Counted from the stretch's first letter, positions 1-8,857 are shown. The stretch: DNA of 64,000 nucleotides from Roseomonas populi (GCF_024594815.1 NZ_JANJOU010000016.1:62001-126000); one strand, 5' to 3'. The notes: generated by a model not told the origin, from the letters alone. Numbers and translations: made by a program.

Positions 1-518
1 GTCCCGAGCGCGAGACGAAGCTGCTCGCCGGCGATGTGCACCGCCGTGCCCACACCGGCGGAGGCGAAGGATACCTTGCCCGCGTTCGCGCGGATGTGGG
101 ACACCAGCTCCGCCATCGTCCGGACGCCGAGGCGCGGGTTGACCATCAGCACCAGCGGCGTCGTCGCCACCAGGCTGATGGCGGTGAAGTCGCGCAGCGT
201 ATCGTATGGCAGGCTGAACAGGGATGGATTCACCAGGAAGGCGAGGTCGATCATCCCAATCGTCTGGCCGTCCGGCGTCGCGCGCGCCACTGCTTCCGTG
301 CCGATTGCGCTGTTGCCGCCCGGGCGGTTCTCCACCACCACGGCGGCGCCCAGTGCATCCCCGACCGGCGCGGCGATCAGGCGCGAGAGGATGTCGGTGC
401 CGCCGCCGGGTGCGTAAGGCACGATGAGACGGATGGACCGGCCCGGTGCCGGCTGAGCCTTCGCTGCCGCTGAAAGCCCCGTAAGGCCGAGCAAGGCCAC
501 CGCCGCGCGACGCCGCAT
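1..518 (-). CDS. Bug/TctC-family periplasmic solute-binding protein (C-terminus outside window)
   Basis: Minus-strand frame open from an ATG at 518 to the window edge, about 172 residues. It begins with a twin-arginine/hydrophobic export signal (MRRRAAVALLGLTG, cleavage probably after AKA). The family core follows: IRLIVPYAPGGGTD (first carboxylate-binding loop), VVVENRPGGNSAIG and ARATPDGQT. Bug proteins are the extracytoplasmic receptors of tripartite tricarboxylate transporters and bind carboxylic acids. A GGAGG ribosome site lies just upstream of the ATG. It is the last gene seen in a minus-strand unit with the tartrate dehydratase-like gene, 95 bases upstream. The ligand cannot be read from sequence; no TctA or TctB permease gene is visible. 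Confidence 0.9.
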   Translation of the reverse strand, partial: MRRRAAVALLGLTGLSAAAKAQPAPGRSIRLIVPYAPGGGTDILSRLIAAPVGDALGAAVVVENRPGGNSAIGTEAVARATPDGQTIGMIDLAFLVNPSLFSLPYDTLRDFTAISLVATTPLVLMVNPRLGVRTMAELVSHIRANAGKVSFASAGVGTAVHIAGEQLRLALG

Positions 519-613
519 GCGTTCCTCCCCATTCCCTCTCACCGGCTGTTGCCGCCGGTTCTTGCTAGATCGGAACGCTGTTGGGGAGGGGAGTCAATCC
601 TGCACTGCGCGCC

Positions 614-1777
614 TCACGCGGCCAGATCCTTCATCAGCGCGTAAAGCTCCGCCTGCCCCTCGAAGCCTATGCCCGGTCGGTCCGGCAGACGCAGCCATCC
701 GTCCTCCACGCGAGCGTCGTCGGCGTATCCGGCGAAGGCACCGAAAACACCGGGATAGGCTTCGCACCCGCCGAGACCAAGCCCGCCGACCACCGCGAGC
801 GACATCTGGTTGCCGCCATGGGGAAATATCTGCGCCCGAGAGAAGCCCGCCTTCTCCGCCATGGCCACGATGCGTGCAAAGGTCGCAAGGCCAAAGGCCT
901 GGGGAGGATCCACCTGCAGGATGTCCCGGTCGGGCCGCAGCCCCCCGAATTGGATCATGTTGGCCACGTCCTGGAGGGAGTACAGGTTCTCGCCGGTTCC
1001 GATCGCGGGAGCGTAGGCGCCGCACACCTCCGCATAGAGCGCCAGGTCCAGGGGATGCACCGGCTCCTCGAACCAGCGCAGTCCATAGGGCGCGAGCATG
1101 GCCGCATAGGCGAGTGCACGCTGCCGGTCGAAGGCGCCGTTCGCGTCCACGGCCAGGTTGTGGCCGCCGCCAACGATCTCCAGCACGCCCTCGATGCGCC
1201 GGCGGTCCTCGTCCAGCGGCATCCCTCCGACCTTGGTCTTGAGCATGACGTAGCCGGCATCCCGGTGGCGGCGCATCTCGTCCTGCAGGTCCGCCACCGT
1301 CTGGCCGGGCCGGTACCAGCCGCCGCCGACGTAGCAGGGCACCCGCCCGCCCGGCGTCCCCGGGCCGTAGCGCCGGGCCAGAAGTGACCAGAGTGGCTCG
1401 CGCCGGGCCTTCGCGGCGGCGTCCCACAGCGCCGTCTCGATAGTGCCGATGGCCCAGGCACGCTCCGCGTCACCGCCCGGCTTCTCGCGGCGGTTCAGCA
1501 CCGGCAGGCAGCGCTCCGGGTCCAGGAAACCTTCTTCGTCCAGCAGGCTCTCGGGCGCTTCTCCGAGCAGACGGGGGATGAAGCGGCCGCGCATCGCGCC
1601 GCCGCAGGCGTACCGGCCGGTTCCGTTGAAGGCGTAGCCGACAACCGGGCGTCCCTCGACCACGCGGTCCGTGATCACCGCGACGACCGAGGTCGTCATC
1701 TCGCCGAAGTCAAAGACGGCGTTGCGCATGGAGGAGCGGACGGGCACGGCCGTCTCGCGGATCTCGACAATTCGCAT
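614..1777 (-). CDS. tarD: D-tartrate dehydratase-like enolase-superfamily enzyme
   Basis: 387 residues, full length for the mandelate racemase/muconate lactonizing group. Seen in sequence: KTK at 180-182, metal ligands D211 (DAN), E237 (FEEP) and E263 (GEN), D290, and H320 in FPHGGNQMS. The lysine and histidine positions match, with a constant offset of two, the active-site residues I recall for Bradyrhizobium D(-)-tartrate dehydratase (K184, D292, H322). The stretch GLGGCEAYPGVFGAF is also typical of that subgroup. It would dehydrate D-tartrate to oxaloacetate in the cytoplasm. The gene starts 13 bases after the frameshifted Bug gene and is followed by another Bug gene, so uptake and dehydration of a dicarboxylic acid fits. 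Close acid-sugar dehydratases are the alternative. Confidence 0.82.
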   Translation of the reverse strand: MRIVEIRETAVPVRSSMRNAVFDFGEMTTSVVAVITDRVVEGRPVVGYAFNGTGRYACGGAMRGRFIPRLLGEAPESLLDEEGFLDPERCLPVLNRREKPGGDAERAWAIGTIETALWDAAAKARREPLWSLLARRYGPGTPGGRVPCYVGGGWYRPGQTVADLQDEMRRHRDAGYVMLKTKVGGMPLDEDRRRIEGVLEIVGGGHNLAVDANGAFDRQRALAYAAMLAPYGLRWFEEPVHPLDLALYAEVCGAYAPAIGTGENLYSLQDVANMIQFGGLRPDRDILQVDPPQAFGLATFARIVAMAEKAGFSRAQIFPHGGNQMSLAVVGGLGLGGCEAYPGVFGAFAGYADDARVEDGWLRLPDRPGIGFEGQAELYALMKDLAA

Positions 1778-1789
1778 GATGGTCCTTCT

Positions 1790-2754
1790 TCAGTCGGCGC
1801 GGATGCCGGCCTCGCGCACCAGCGCGGCAAGCGCCGGCACCTCGGTCGCGAGCTGGGCGGCGAACTCGGCGGGAGTATTCAACAGGGCGCGGAAACCGAT
1901 GCCCCGCAAGCGCCCCTCCGAGGACGCGGCGCGGACTATGGTGGTCACCAGTCCTGCGATACGCGCCGTTACCGGTTCTGGCGTGCCGGCGGGAGCGAAC
2001 AGCGCCTGCCATGTTTCGCTCTGGAAGCCCGGTAGAACCGTTTCAGCGACCGTTGGCATACCCGGCAGGTCCGGCCAGCGCTCCGGGCCTGTGGTGGCGA
2101 GGCCGATGAGCCCGCCGGTGCGAACCAGGGACTGAGCTGCCGGCATCGCAGCGAAGCCCAGGGGAACCGTGCCGGCCAGCACGGCCTGCATCGCCGGGGC
2201 CGCCCCGTTAAAGGGCACATGCGTCAGCTCGATCCGCGTGGCGCGGCGGAACATCTCGGCCGCGAGGTGGGGACCGGTGCCACTGCCGGGGCTGGAATAG
2301 TCGAGCTTGCCGGGCTCCGCCCTTGCTCGGGCCAGCATGGCCGCCAGGGTCCCGATCTGCGCGGAGGGATGCGCCACGATGGCGTTCGGCGAGGTGACGG
2401 CGGCCGTGATTGGGGCGAAGTCGCGCAGCGGGTCATAGAGCGGCGGCCGGTCTTGGGGCTGCAGCGCCGGATTGGCGGCGAAGGCGCTGGAACAGAACAG
2501 CAGCGTGTGGCCGTCCGGTGCGGCACGCGCCACCGATTGGATGCCGATGTTTCCGCCGGCCCCTGGCCGGTTCTCGATGACGACGGGCTGGCCCAGCGAC
2601 GTGCCAAGTGGCTCCCGCAGCATCCGGGCTATAATGTCCCGGCAGCAAAGGGCACGATGACTCGCACCGGTCTGCTCGGGGCCCAGCTGGCCTGGCCTCG
2701 CGCGACAGCGGGAGCGGCGAGAGCGGCCACCAGGCTGCGGCGAGCGAGGATCAT
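1790..2754 (-). pseudogene. Bug/TctC-family binding protein with a frameshift near the N-terminus
   Basis: From the ATG at 2754 the reading frame gives an export signal (MILARRSLVAALAAPAVA) and the family motif RPVRVIVPFAAG, then hits a TAG near 2629. The rest of the protein (DIIARMLREPLGTSLG, VVIENRPGAGGNIG, APDGHT, ending LVREAGIRAD) continues in another frame down to 1790. The break falls inside the conserved G-G-x-x-D loop. Compared with intact relatives about seven bases are missing between the codons for FAA and the aspartate, so this looks like a small deletion rather than a one-base sequencing slip. Apart from that the gene is complete and shows no further damage, so inactivation would be recent. 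It lies 11 bases after the next Bug gene and 13 before tarD. Confidence 0.8.
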
Positions 2755-2765
2755 GCGGCTCTCTC

Positions 2766-3758
2766 TCATTCCACGGCAATCCGCATGCGCGCCGCCACGT
2801 CGCGATAGCGCGCGATCTCTCTCGCGATGAAGGCGGCGAATTCCGACGGGGGCATTCCGCCCGCCTCCGCCGAGGCATCGTCCAGGAGGCGCCGCATCGG
2901 CTGCGAGGCAAGGGCCTCCACCGTGGCCGCATAAAGGCTCTCAACCGCCGGCGCGGGTAGCCCCGCCGGGCCGAAGAGGCCGAACCAGGACCGGATCTCC
3001 ACACCGGGGGCTCCGGACTCATCCAGGGTAGGCAGGTCAGGGAAGCGCGCCACGCGGCCAGATGTGCTGACTGCCAGGGCTTTGATGCGCCCGGCGTGCA
3101 TGAGGGGCGCGGCTGCCGCCAGCCCATCGATCACGAAGTCCACCTGCCCTCCCGCCAGGTCGGCCAGCGAAGGGCCGGTGCCGCGATAGGGAACGTGGAC
3201 CACGTCGATCCCCGTCGCTGCCCGCAGCATCTCCCCCGCGACGTGCTGCACCGAGGCCACGCCGGAGGAGGCATAGGTCAGCCGGCCGGGGGCGCGCCGG
3301 GCTGCGTCCAGGAGGTCCTGCGTGCTCGCATAGGGAGCTCCCGCATTGACCAGCAGCGCATGCGGCTGCGCCGCGACAAGGGTAATCGGCGTGAAGGCGG
3401 TTCGCGGGTCGAAGCCGAGCCTCTGGTCGAGGTTGGCCGCAATGGCATTGGCGGTGGAATGGCCGAGCAGCAGCGTCGTCCCGTCGGGCGCCGCATGGGC
3501 AACGAGGTCGGCCCCGATGATGCCGGCAGCACCGCCCCGGTTCTCAACAACCACCGCCTGCTCCAGCTGGGCCTGCAGCAACGGGGCCAGCGAGCGCGCC
3601 AGGATGTCCGTGAAGCCGCCTGGCGGAAAGCCGACGATGAGGCGGATCGGCCGCGCGGGGCGCCAGCGGGCGGGAGACTGAGCTCTGGCCGTCCCGCCGG
3701 ATGCCGCCGTCAGCAGCGCCAGCACGACACGCCGGCCATGCCAAGCCTCTTGGCGCAT
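2766..3758 (-). CDS. Bug/TctC-family solute-binding protein
   Basis: 330 residues, full length. N-terminal signal with a charged start and an ARA cleavage motif, then IRLIVGFPPGGFTD, VVVENRGGAAGIIGAD and AAPDGTTLLLG, a HVPYRGTGPSLADLAGG segment (second ligand loop) and a C-terminal PPSEFAAFIAREIARYRDV helix. The ATG at 3758 follows a GGGAGGAT ribosome site. It is the first gene of the minus-strand unit that continues through the broken Bug gene and tarD, and its promoter should lie in 3759-3842. The ligand is unknown; co-transcription with a tartrate dehydratase-like enzyme makes a hydroxydicarboxylate plausible. Confidence 0.9.
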   Translation of the reverse strand: MRQEAWHGRRVVLALLTAASGGTARAQSPARWRPARPIRLIVGFPPGGFTDILARSLAPLLQAQLEQAVVVENRGGAAGIIGADLVAHAAPDGTTLLLGHSTANAIAANLDQRLGFDPRTAFTPITLVAAQPHALLVNAGAPYASTQDLLDAARRAPGRLTYASSGVASVQHVAGEMLRAATGIDVVHVPYRGTGPSLADLAGGQVDFVIDGLAAAAPLMHAGRIKALAVSTSGRVARFPDLPTLDESGAPGVEIRSWFGLFGPAGLPAPAVESLYAATVEALASQPMRRLLDDASAEAGGMPPSEFAAFIAREIARYRDVAARMRIAVE

Positions 3759-4064
3759 GGACCCTATCCTCCCGTTTCGTTACGATTTAACCCATCAGCT
3801 AACAATCCACCATCGGCCTTCGCGCGGATGCGCCGGCCGGGTTCAGTCCAGTGACAGCGAGACACATGCCAGGAAGCGGTGGGAGGATCCGATCTCGCCT
3901 TCGATCAATCGCCGGAGTTCGGCGGGCGGCATGCCATCGGGGGTGTGCGGAACATGGCCGATCCGCAAGCACCAGATGTCATATCCGACCCACCTGAGCG
4001 CGAGGATCAGAGTGACCATGGTCACCCGCCTGCTGAGCCAGCGCTGCCCACGGAGCCCCGGCGT
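3759..4064. other. Non-coding stretch with a possible Bug C-terminal remnant
   Basis: The first about 80 bases hold the leader of the minus-strand Bug operon. On the minus strand, 3843 to about 3930 reads DGMPPAELRRLIEGEI and runs to a stop. This resembles the C-terminal helix of Bug proteins (the gene at 2766 has GGMPPSEFAAFIAREI at the same place) but has no body upstream, so at most it is a tail left by a deletion. Nothing else is recognised here. Confidence 0.35.
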
Positions 4065-4335
4065 CCGCAGCCTGCCCGTCCGCGGCTTTAGCAACCAGGT
4101 GGGCCTGATCCTGGAGCCGGTGGCGCACGGCCTGGGCTTCGCGGTCATCCCGCGCTACGCGCGGCAGGCCTCTCCTCGGGCTGAGGCGATCCGCGTCGTC
4201 GAGGGCGGGACAGCGGTGGTGGGCACGCTCTGGCTGATCCATCGCTCCGAATGGCCGGCCCGGCCTGTGCGGTCAGGGTGCTGGACTACCTGCAGGAGCG
4301 TGTCTCTCAGGATGGGGTGTGCCAGGGGGACACCC
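4065..4335 (+). pseudogene. C-terminal remnant of a LysR-family regulator
   Basis: The plus strand reads VRGFSNQVGLILEPVAHGLGFAVIPRYA and then TLWLIHRSEWP, which is typical of the effector-binding domain end of LysR regulators (the pattern GFxNQxGLILEPVAxGLGF). After that a frame change is needed to continue with VLDYLQERVS, the usual final helix. No DNA-binding N-terminus is present upstream. The remnant separates the tartrate-type operon from the ten-gene operon and may once have regulated one of them. Confidence 0.65.
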
Positions 4336-4348
4336 GGCAAGGAGGCTC

Positions 4349-5107
4349 TCAGGCGATGAGGTAGCCGCCATCGACGGGCAGGATCACGCCGGTCATGAAT
4401 GACGCCGCGGGGCTGGCCAGGAAGCACGCGGCGCCCGCGACATCGGCCGGCAGACCCCAGCGCCCGAGCGGCGTGCGCGAGAGGATCGGCCCCGAGCGCG
4501 TGGGATCGTCCTGGAGTGCCTGTGTCAGCGGGGTCGCGATCCAGCCCGGCGCAACGGCGTTCACCCGGATGCCGTCCGGAGCATAGGCCATGGCGAGGGA
4601 CTTGGTCAGCTGCGCCACACCGCCCTTGCTCGCGCTATAGGCCGGCACGAGGCCGCCGCCGAAAAAGGAGAGCATGGAGGCGGTGTTGATAATGCAGCCC
4701 CGGCTTTCCGCCAGCCGGGCTCGGGCGGCCGTGCAGACCCGCATCGTACCGGTGAGATTGATCGCCAGCACGCGCTCGAAAACATCGAGCTGGTGCTCCT
4801 CCACGCGGCGGATCACGCCGGCGCAGTTCACCAGGATGTCGAGGCGGTCGAGCGATCCAATCATGGCCTCGACCCCCTCCGCATCCGTCACGTCGAGCTC
4901 GCGGGCCATGACATCGACGTCCGGCGGAAAATGGCATTCCGCCGCGCCCAGGCCGACGGCGATGACGTTGGCACCAAGGCGCGCCAAAGCCTCCGCGATC
5001 CCGGCCCCGATGCCGGTGGTGCCGCCAGTGACGACGGCCGTGCGGCCGGCCAGCAGACCCGGCGCGAAGGCGGCCTGGGCGGCCGGCATGGTCATGTCAG
5101 CCGTCAT
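4349..5107 (-). CDS. Short-chain dehydrogenase/reductase
   Basis: 252 residues from the ATG at 5107, which overlaps the stop of the cupin gene (ATGA), so translation is probably coupled. Classical SDR features: cofactor loop TGGTTGIG at 28-34, NCAG at 94-97, N117, catalytic S144 and Y157-x3-K161 (YSASK), and VNAVAPGWIATPL. It oxidises or reduces a hydroxyl/keto group with NAD(P). It is the last gene of the ten-gene operon, which suggests a sugar-acid substrate; KduD-like deoxyuronate/gluconate dehydrogenases are the nearest idea, but specificity cannot be assigned. An ATG 60 bases further upstream lies inside the previous gene and lacks a domain reason. Confidence 0.9.
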   Translation of the reverse strand: MTADMTMPAAQAAFAPGLLAGRTAVVTGGTTGIGAGIAEALARLGANVIAVGLGAAECHFPPDVDVMARELDVTDAEGVEAMIGSLDRLDILVNCAGVIRRVEEHQLDVFERVLAINLTGTMRVCTAARARLAESRGCIINTASMLSFFGGGLVPAYSASKGGVAQLTKSLAMAYAPDGIRVNAVAPGWIATPLTQALQDDPTRSGPILSRTPLGRWGLPADVAGAACFLASPAASFMTGVILPVDGGYLIA

Positions 5108-5661
5108 CGCACGAACTGATCCGCGTATGCCGCGCCGAGACCAACCTCCTCGTAGTGCTTGCGGCACATGTCGAGTTTCGTGAACACGTCCTCGTAGCCG
5201 GTGTGCCGGCCCCAGGGATCGACGTAGTACATGCAGCCATTCACCTGGAAATAGGTGATCATCTCCTCCACGCCCTCGTCCACGACGAGGGTGTGGATCT
5301 CGCCGGGCGGCTCTAAGGCGTAGGAGCCCTCGCTGGCCACCCAGTCGTGCTCCAGGTAGCGCCAGCTTCCCTTCAGCACAAAGGCATGGACCGGGCCGGG
5401 ATGGCGGTGGCGGCTGAGGATGCCGGAGCGGCGGACCTTCAGCAGGTTCATCCAGTAGCCGCCCGAGAGGCTGAGGCAGAGCGGGCGGAACCAGACGTTC
5501 TCGGCCTGGGGAACCCAGACCCGGTCGTCCTCCGGGATGGCGGGGGCCACGACGAGGTCGGGCAGGCAGCGCTCGTGCTGCGGGTGCTGGTAGGGCATCC
5601 GCCTCAGCGTCTCCGCGTCCAGCCCCGCAGCCGGATCGGCTTCCGTCACGCGGTCGTTCAT
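5104..5661 (-). CDS. 2,4'-dihydroxyacetophenone dioxygenase-like cupin protein
   Basis: 185 residues, single cupin fold. Metal-ligand pattern SRHRHPGPVHAFVLKG and, about 30 residues later, PPGEIHTL, which matches the His-x-His...His set of the DAD/ChrR-like cupins. Known members cleave the side chain of dihydroxyacetophenone using Fe and O2, but most relatives annotated this way are untested. In this operon of sugar-acid genes a C-C cleavage or isomerase role on a keto-acid is possible and is inference. The gene is 14 bases downstream of the 2-hydroxyacid dehydrogenase gene and overlaps the SDR start by four bases. Confidence 0.75.
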   Translation of the reverse strand: MNDRVTEADPAAGLDAETLRRMPYQHPQHERCLPDLVVAPAIPEDDRVWVPQAENVWFRPLCLSLSGGYWMNLLKVRRSGILSRHRHPGPVHAFVLKGSWRYLEHDWVASEGSYALEPPGEIHTLVVDEGVEEMITYFQVNGCMYYVDPWGRHTGYEDVFTKLDMCRKHYEEVGLGAAYADQFVR

Positions 5662-5675
5662 CGGCGCATCCTCCG

Positions 5676-6623
5676 TTATGGGTTCACGCGGTTAAGCGGC
5701 GCCTCGCCCCGCAGGACTCGGGCCACCTCCTGCGCGGACATGGATTGCAGGTCCGCGATGCTGTCCTCGGAGTACCAAGCGGCGTGGTCGGTCAGGATCA
5801 CGTTGGACAGGCCGCGCAGCGGGTTGTCCATCGCCGGCGGCTCCGCCTCGAACACGTCCAGGCCGGCACCGGCGATTTGGCCCTCTCGGAGGGCCGCAGC
5901 CAGGGCCACCTCGTCAATCAGAGTGCCGCGACTGGTGTTGACGATGATCGCCGTGGGCTTCATCGCCGCCAGGAAGTCGGCGTTGATGATGTGGCGCGTC
6001 ACCGGGAGCGCCGGCGCGTGCAGGCTGATCGCATCCGCCTCCCGCGCGATGGTGGCGGCGTGGGTCAGTTCGCACCCCTCCGGCGCCTCGCGCAGCCCGG
6101 GATCGGCGATGAGGATGCGCCCGAAGCCAAGGGGCCGAACCTTCCGCAGGAGGGCCGCCCCGATCCGTCCCAGTCCGATCAGGCCGAGCGTGCGGCCGCG
6201 GATGCGCCACTGCGGCAGGCTGCGCGGCACGCCCCAGCCACCTTCCGCCATGCGGGCGGCCGATTGCGGCAGACGGCGCCAGAGCGCCATGAACAAGGCC
6301 AGGGCGTGGTCCGAGACCTCCTCCGTCCCATAGTCCGGCGTGTTGCAGACAGGGATGTCCCGCGCCTTCGCCGCGGAGAGCGCGATATTGTCCACGCCGA
6401 CGCCGGCGCGGACGATCACGCGCAGCTCCGGCGCGCCGGCGATGGCCTCGGCCGTGATCGGGCTCTCCCGCACGATCGCGGCGGTGGCGTCCCGCAGGGC
6501 CTCGGCCACGCGCGCAGCATCGCCTCGGCAGGGCCGCAGCTCCACCGTCGCCCCGATCGGGGCGAGGATGGCCCGCTCCGCCTCGTAATGTTCGTAGCCG
6601 TCGTCGAGGACCGCGACGATCAT
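5676..6623 (-). CDS. D-isomer-specific 2-hydroxyacid dehydrogenase
   Basis: 315 residues from the ATG at 6623, which overlaps the KDG kinase stop (ATGA). A longer in-frame extension upstream is only antisense/other-frame read of the kinase. Domain order is that of the family: N-terminal substrate-binding part, then the NAD loop GLGRIG, catalytic Arg in NTSRGTLIDE, Glu in GLDVFEAEPP and His in TDHAAW. The closest look is phosphoglycerate dehydrogenase/C-terminal-binding-protein-like enzymes. It would interconvert a 2-keto and a 2-hydroxy acid with NAD(H) in the cytoplasm. Neighbouring kinase and aldolase genes suggest a keto-sugar acid as substrate. Confidence 0.9.
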   Translation of the reverse strand: MIVAVLDDGYEHYEAERAILAPIGATVELRPCRGDAARVAEALRDATAAIVRESPITAEAIAGAPELRVIVRAGVGVDNIALSAAKARDIPVCNTPDYGTEEVSDHALALFMALWRRLPQSAARMAEGGWGVPRSLPQWRIRGRTLGLIGLGRIGAALLRKVRPLGFGRILIADPGLREAPEGCELTHAATIAREADAISLHAPALPVTRHIINADFLAAMKPTAIIVNTSRGTLIDEVALAAALREGQIAGAGLDVFEAEPPAMDNPLRGLSNVILTDHAAWYSEDSIADLQSMSAQEVARVLRGEAPLNRVNP

Positions 6624-7561
6624 GCCGCACGGCTCCCGGCCAGCAGCGCGCCGATGGCGGCCGCCGTTGGGATAGGGGCTACTGCGCCGTAGCCCGTGGT
6701 GGAAAGGGCGGCGGCCGCATTGGCGTAGCGGGCGGCGTGGAAGGGATCGTCCCCGGCGACGTACCGGGCCAGGAAGGCGCCGGCGAAGGTGTCGCCCGCC
6801 CCGGTGGCGTCCACGGCCTGCACCGCGTGGCCAATGACTCTCTCCCGCCGCTCCCGCGTGCAGACGAGGACACCGTCCTTGCCGAGCTTCAGCAGCACGA
6901 CCGGGCAAAGGTTCAGGTAAAAGTCCGCGATCGCCTCCGGGTCGCTCAGCCCCGTCAGCACCTCGGCATCCTCGAAGGAGGGGAAGACGATGTCGGATCG
7001 CGCGATGGCGGCATGCATCACGGCGGCCGCGCGCCGGGCGGGCCAAAGGCGGAGGCGCAGGTTCGTATCGTAGGAGACCTTCACCCCTGCGCCCCGCGCT
7101 GCCTCGATCGCGGCGAAGACGGCGTCGCAGGCCGTCTCGGAGATAGCCTGGCTGATGCCGGAGACATGCAGCACCTTCGCGGCCGCAATGGCCGGCAGCG
7201 GCAGGTCAGCCACCGTGTAGCGGGCCGCGGCGCTGCCGGTGCGATAGAAGGTGAAGTGATGGCCCCCCTCGTCATGGGTGACGAAGTAAATGCCGGTCTG
7301 GGCCGCGGGATTGGTCCGCACGGTCGCAGTGTCCACCCCTTCCTGACGCCAGAGCGCCTGGAAGGATTCCCCGCCCGCATCCGCGCCCACCGCCGTGATG
7401 TAGCCCACGCGGGCCCCGCTGCGGGCGGCGGCGATGGCGGCGTTGCTGGTATCTCCGCCATGGCCTTCCAGGTAGAGGATGCGGCCTTCCGCATCGGGCG
7501 CCTGCTGGTTGAACTCCAGCATCGGCTCGCCCATGCAGAGGATGTCGGGCGGGGTCGCCAT
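6620..7561 (-). CDS. kdgK: 2-keto-3-deoxygluconate kinase (PfkB family)
   Basis: 313 residues. PfkB signatures are clear: GGDTSNAA near residue 35 and DATGAGDTFAGAF at 251-263 with catalytic D257. The pattern GEPMLEFN at the N-terminus and TGIYFVTHDE/FYRTGSAA in the middle is that of KDG kinases rather than fructokinases. It phosphorylates 2-keto-3-deoxygluconate to KDPG with ATP. The KDPG aldolase gene is two genes upstream in the same operon, so the last two steps to pyruvate and glyceraldehyde-3-phosphate are both present. The start lies two bases after the RraA-like gene. Confidence 0.9.
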   Translation of the reverse strand: MATPPDILCMGEPMLEFNQQAPDAEGRILYLEGHGGDTSNAAIAAARSGARVGYITAVGADAGGESFQALWRQEGVDTATVRTNPAAQTGIYFVTHDEGGHHFTFYRTGSAAARYTVADLPLPAIAAAKVLHVSGISQAISETACDAVFAAIEAARGAGVKVSYDTNLRLRLWPARRAAAVMHAAIARSDIVFPSFEDAEVLTGLSDPEAIADFYLNLCPVVLLKLGKDGVLVCTRERRERVIGHAVQAVDATGAGDTFAGAFLARYVAGDDPFHAARYANAAAALSTTGYGAVAPIPTAAAIGALLAGSRAA

Positions 7562-7563
7562 GC

Positions 7564-8214
7564 TCAGATGCGCCCGTACTTGGCAAGACCCTTGGCGAGC
7601 GACTTCTCGGCGATGATCAGCCGGGCCTGCTCCGCCTCGCGCTCGTCGATCTCGCGCGCCATGGCCAGCACCTCGGCCGCCTTGGCCGGGGGCACGACGC
7701 AGACGCCGTCGATATCGGCCACGATCAGGTCGCCGGGATGGACCATGATGTTGCCGATGCTGACGGGCACATTGCCGGAGACGGTGCCGGTGCGGCCAAG
7801 CGAGGTGCCAGGGGACGCGTAGCGGGCATAGACCGGCAGGTCGTAGTCGCGCCGGATCTCCGGGATGTCGCGCACGCCGCCGCCGAGCACGGCACCGGCA
7901 TGGCCGTTCGCCACCGCGCCCGCCGTCATCAGCCCGCCCCAGAAGGCCAGGTCCTCATCGCCCATGGCGGCGATGCAGATCACGCTGCCGGCGGGGCTGG
8001 AATCGATCAGCTCCAGCGCGTGGGTGGGGGGCAGGAACTCGTGGGTGGGCGTGTGCAGCACGGTCACGGCGGGGCCGACCATGCGCTTCTCGTTGATGCG
8101 GTTCTTGATCTCGTGGTGCATGTAGCCGCGGCGGCCTACCACCTTGTCCAGCGCATCGGCCACGGAGGCGATGGCGACGGTCTTGAAGCCTTCGATGATT
8201 TCAGGGGTCAGCAT
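7564..8214 (-). CDS. RraA-like / HMG-type aldolase family protein
   Basis: 216 residues. Contains the GGGVRD loop (Arg-Asp used by 4-hydroxy-4-methyl-2-oxoglutarate/4-carboxy-4-hydroxy-2-oxoadipate aldolases) and VADIDGVCVVP, both hallmarks of the RraA/HMG aldolase fold. Members that keep the Arg-Asp pair are Mg-dependent pyruvate-lyases or oxaloacetate decarboxylases; true RraA lacks catalysis. Here the pair is kept, so an aldolase or decarboxylase acting on a keto-acid is likely. It lies between KDPG aldolase and KDG kinase genes in the operon; the exact substrate is not known. Confidence 0.82.
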   Translation of the reverse strand: MLTPEIIEGFKTVAIASVADALDKVVGRRGYMHHEIKNRINEKRMVGPAVTVLHTPTHEFLPPTHALELIDSSPAGSVICIAAMGDEDLAFWGGLMTAGAVANGHAGAVLGGGVRDIPEIRRDYDLPVYARYASPGTSLGRTGTVSGNVPVSIGNIMVHPGDLIVADIDGVCVVPPAKAAEVLAMAREIDEREAEQARLIIAEKSLAKGLAKYGRI

Positions 8215-8230
8215 TCGGTCCTCGTTCTCT

Positions 8231-8857
8231 TCAGATGTGCATCAGGCCGAGCGCGTCCTCGGCGGCGCGCCGCACGGAAGCGCGGTCCCCGGCCAGGATC
8301 GCGGCCTCGTCCACCAGCTTGCCGCCGATGCCCACGAAGGCGGCGCCGGCGGCGAGGTAGTCGGGGGCGTTGCGGGCGTCCACGCCGCCGGTGGGGCAGA
8401 AGGCCACGCCGGGGAATACGGCACTCAGCGCCCGCAGGTGGGAGGGGCCGCCGGCGGAGCTGGCGGGGAAGATCTTCACTACGTCGGCGCCCGCGGCCAG
8501 GGCGGCGCGCACCTCCGTCGGCGTCATGGCGCCCGGCATCATCCCGGCGCCGGCCGCCTTCGCCACCCGCGCCACCTCGGGATCGACCCAGGGGGTGACG
8601 AGGAAGCGGGCACCTGCGGCGATGCAGGCCTCGGCGGAGGCGACGTCACGCACAGTGCCGGCGCCGACCACCAGGTCGGGGTCGGAGGCCAGGTCGCGGA
8701 TGAGGGCGGGCGCGTCGGGTACGGTCATGGTGATCTCGAAGATCCGCATGCCGGCCTCGTGCAGCCAGCGCACGGCCGTCTCGGCGGTCGCCGTCGCGTG
8801 GGTGCGGATGACGGGGACCACCCTTGCCCGGCGAAGCGTCGGAATCAGGCTATGCAT
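8231..8857 (-). CDS. eda: 2-dehydro-3-deoxy-phosphogluconate aldolase
   Basis: 208 residues, normal for class I KDPG aldolases. Catalytic E41 (FEITMT) and Schiff-base K128 (VVKIFPAS), plus PVIR near residue 15, VGAGTV and CPTGGV, are all present. It cleaves KDPG to pyruvate and glyceraldehyde-3-phosphate; some relatives also take KDPGal. It sits between the TRAP binding-protein gene (62 bases upstream) and the RraA-like gene. No 6-phosphogluconate dehydratase gene is in the window, so the operon probably feeds KDPG through KDG kinase rather than through the classical Entner-Doudoroff entry. Confidence 0.92.
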   Translation of the reverse strand: MHSLIPTLRRARVVPVIRTHATATAETAVRWLHEAGMRIFEITMTVPDAPALIRDLASDPDLVVGAGTVRDVASAEACIAAGARFLVTPWVDPEVARVAKAAGAGMMPGAMTPTEVRAALAAGADVVKIFPASSAGGPSHLRALSAVFPGVAFCPTGGVDARNAPDYLAAGAAFVGIGGKLVDEAAILAGDRASVRRAAEDALGLMHI

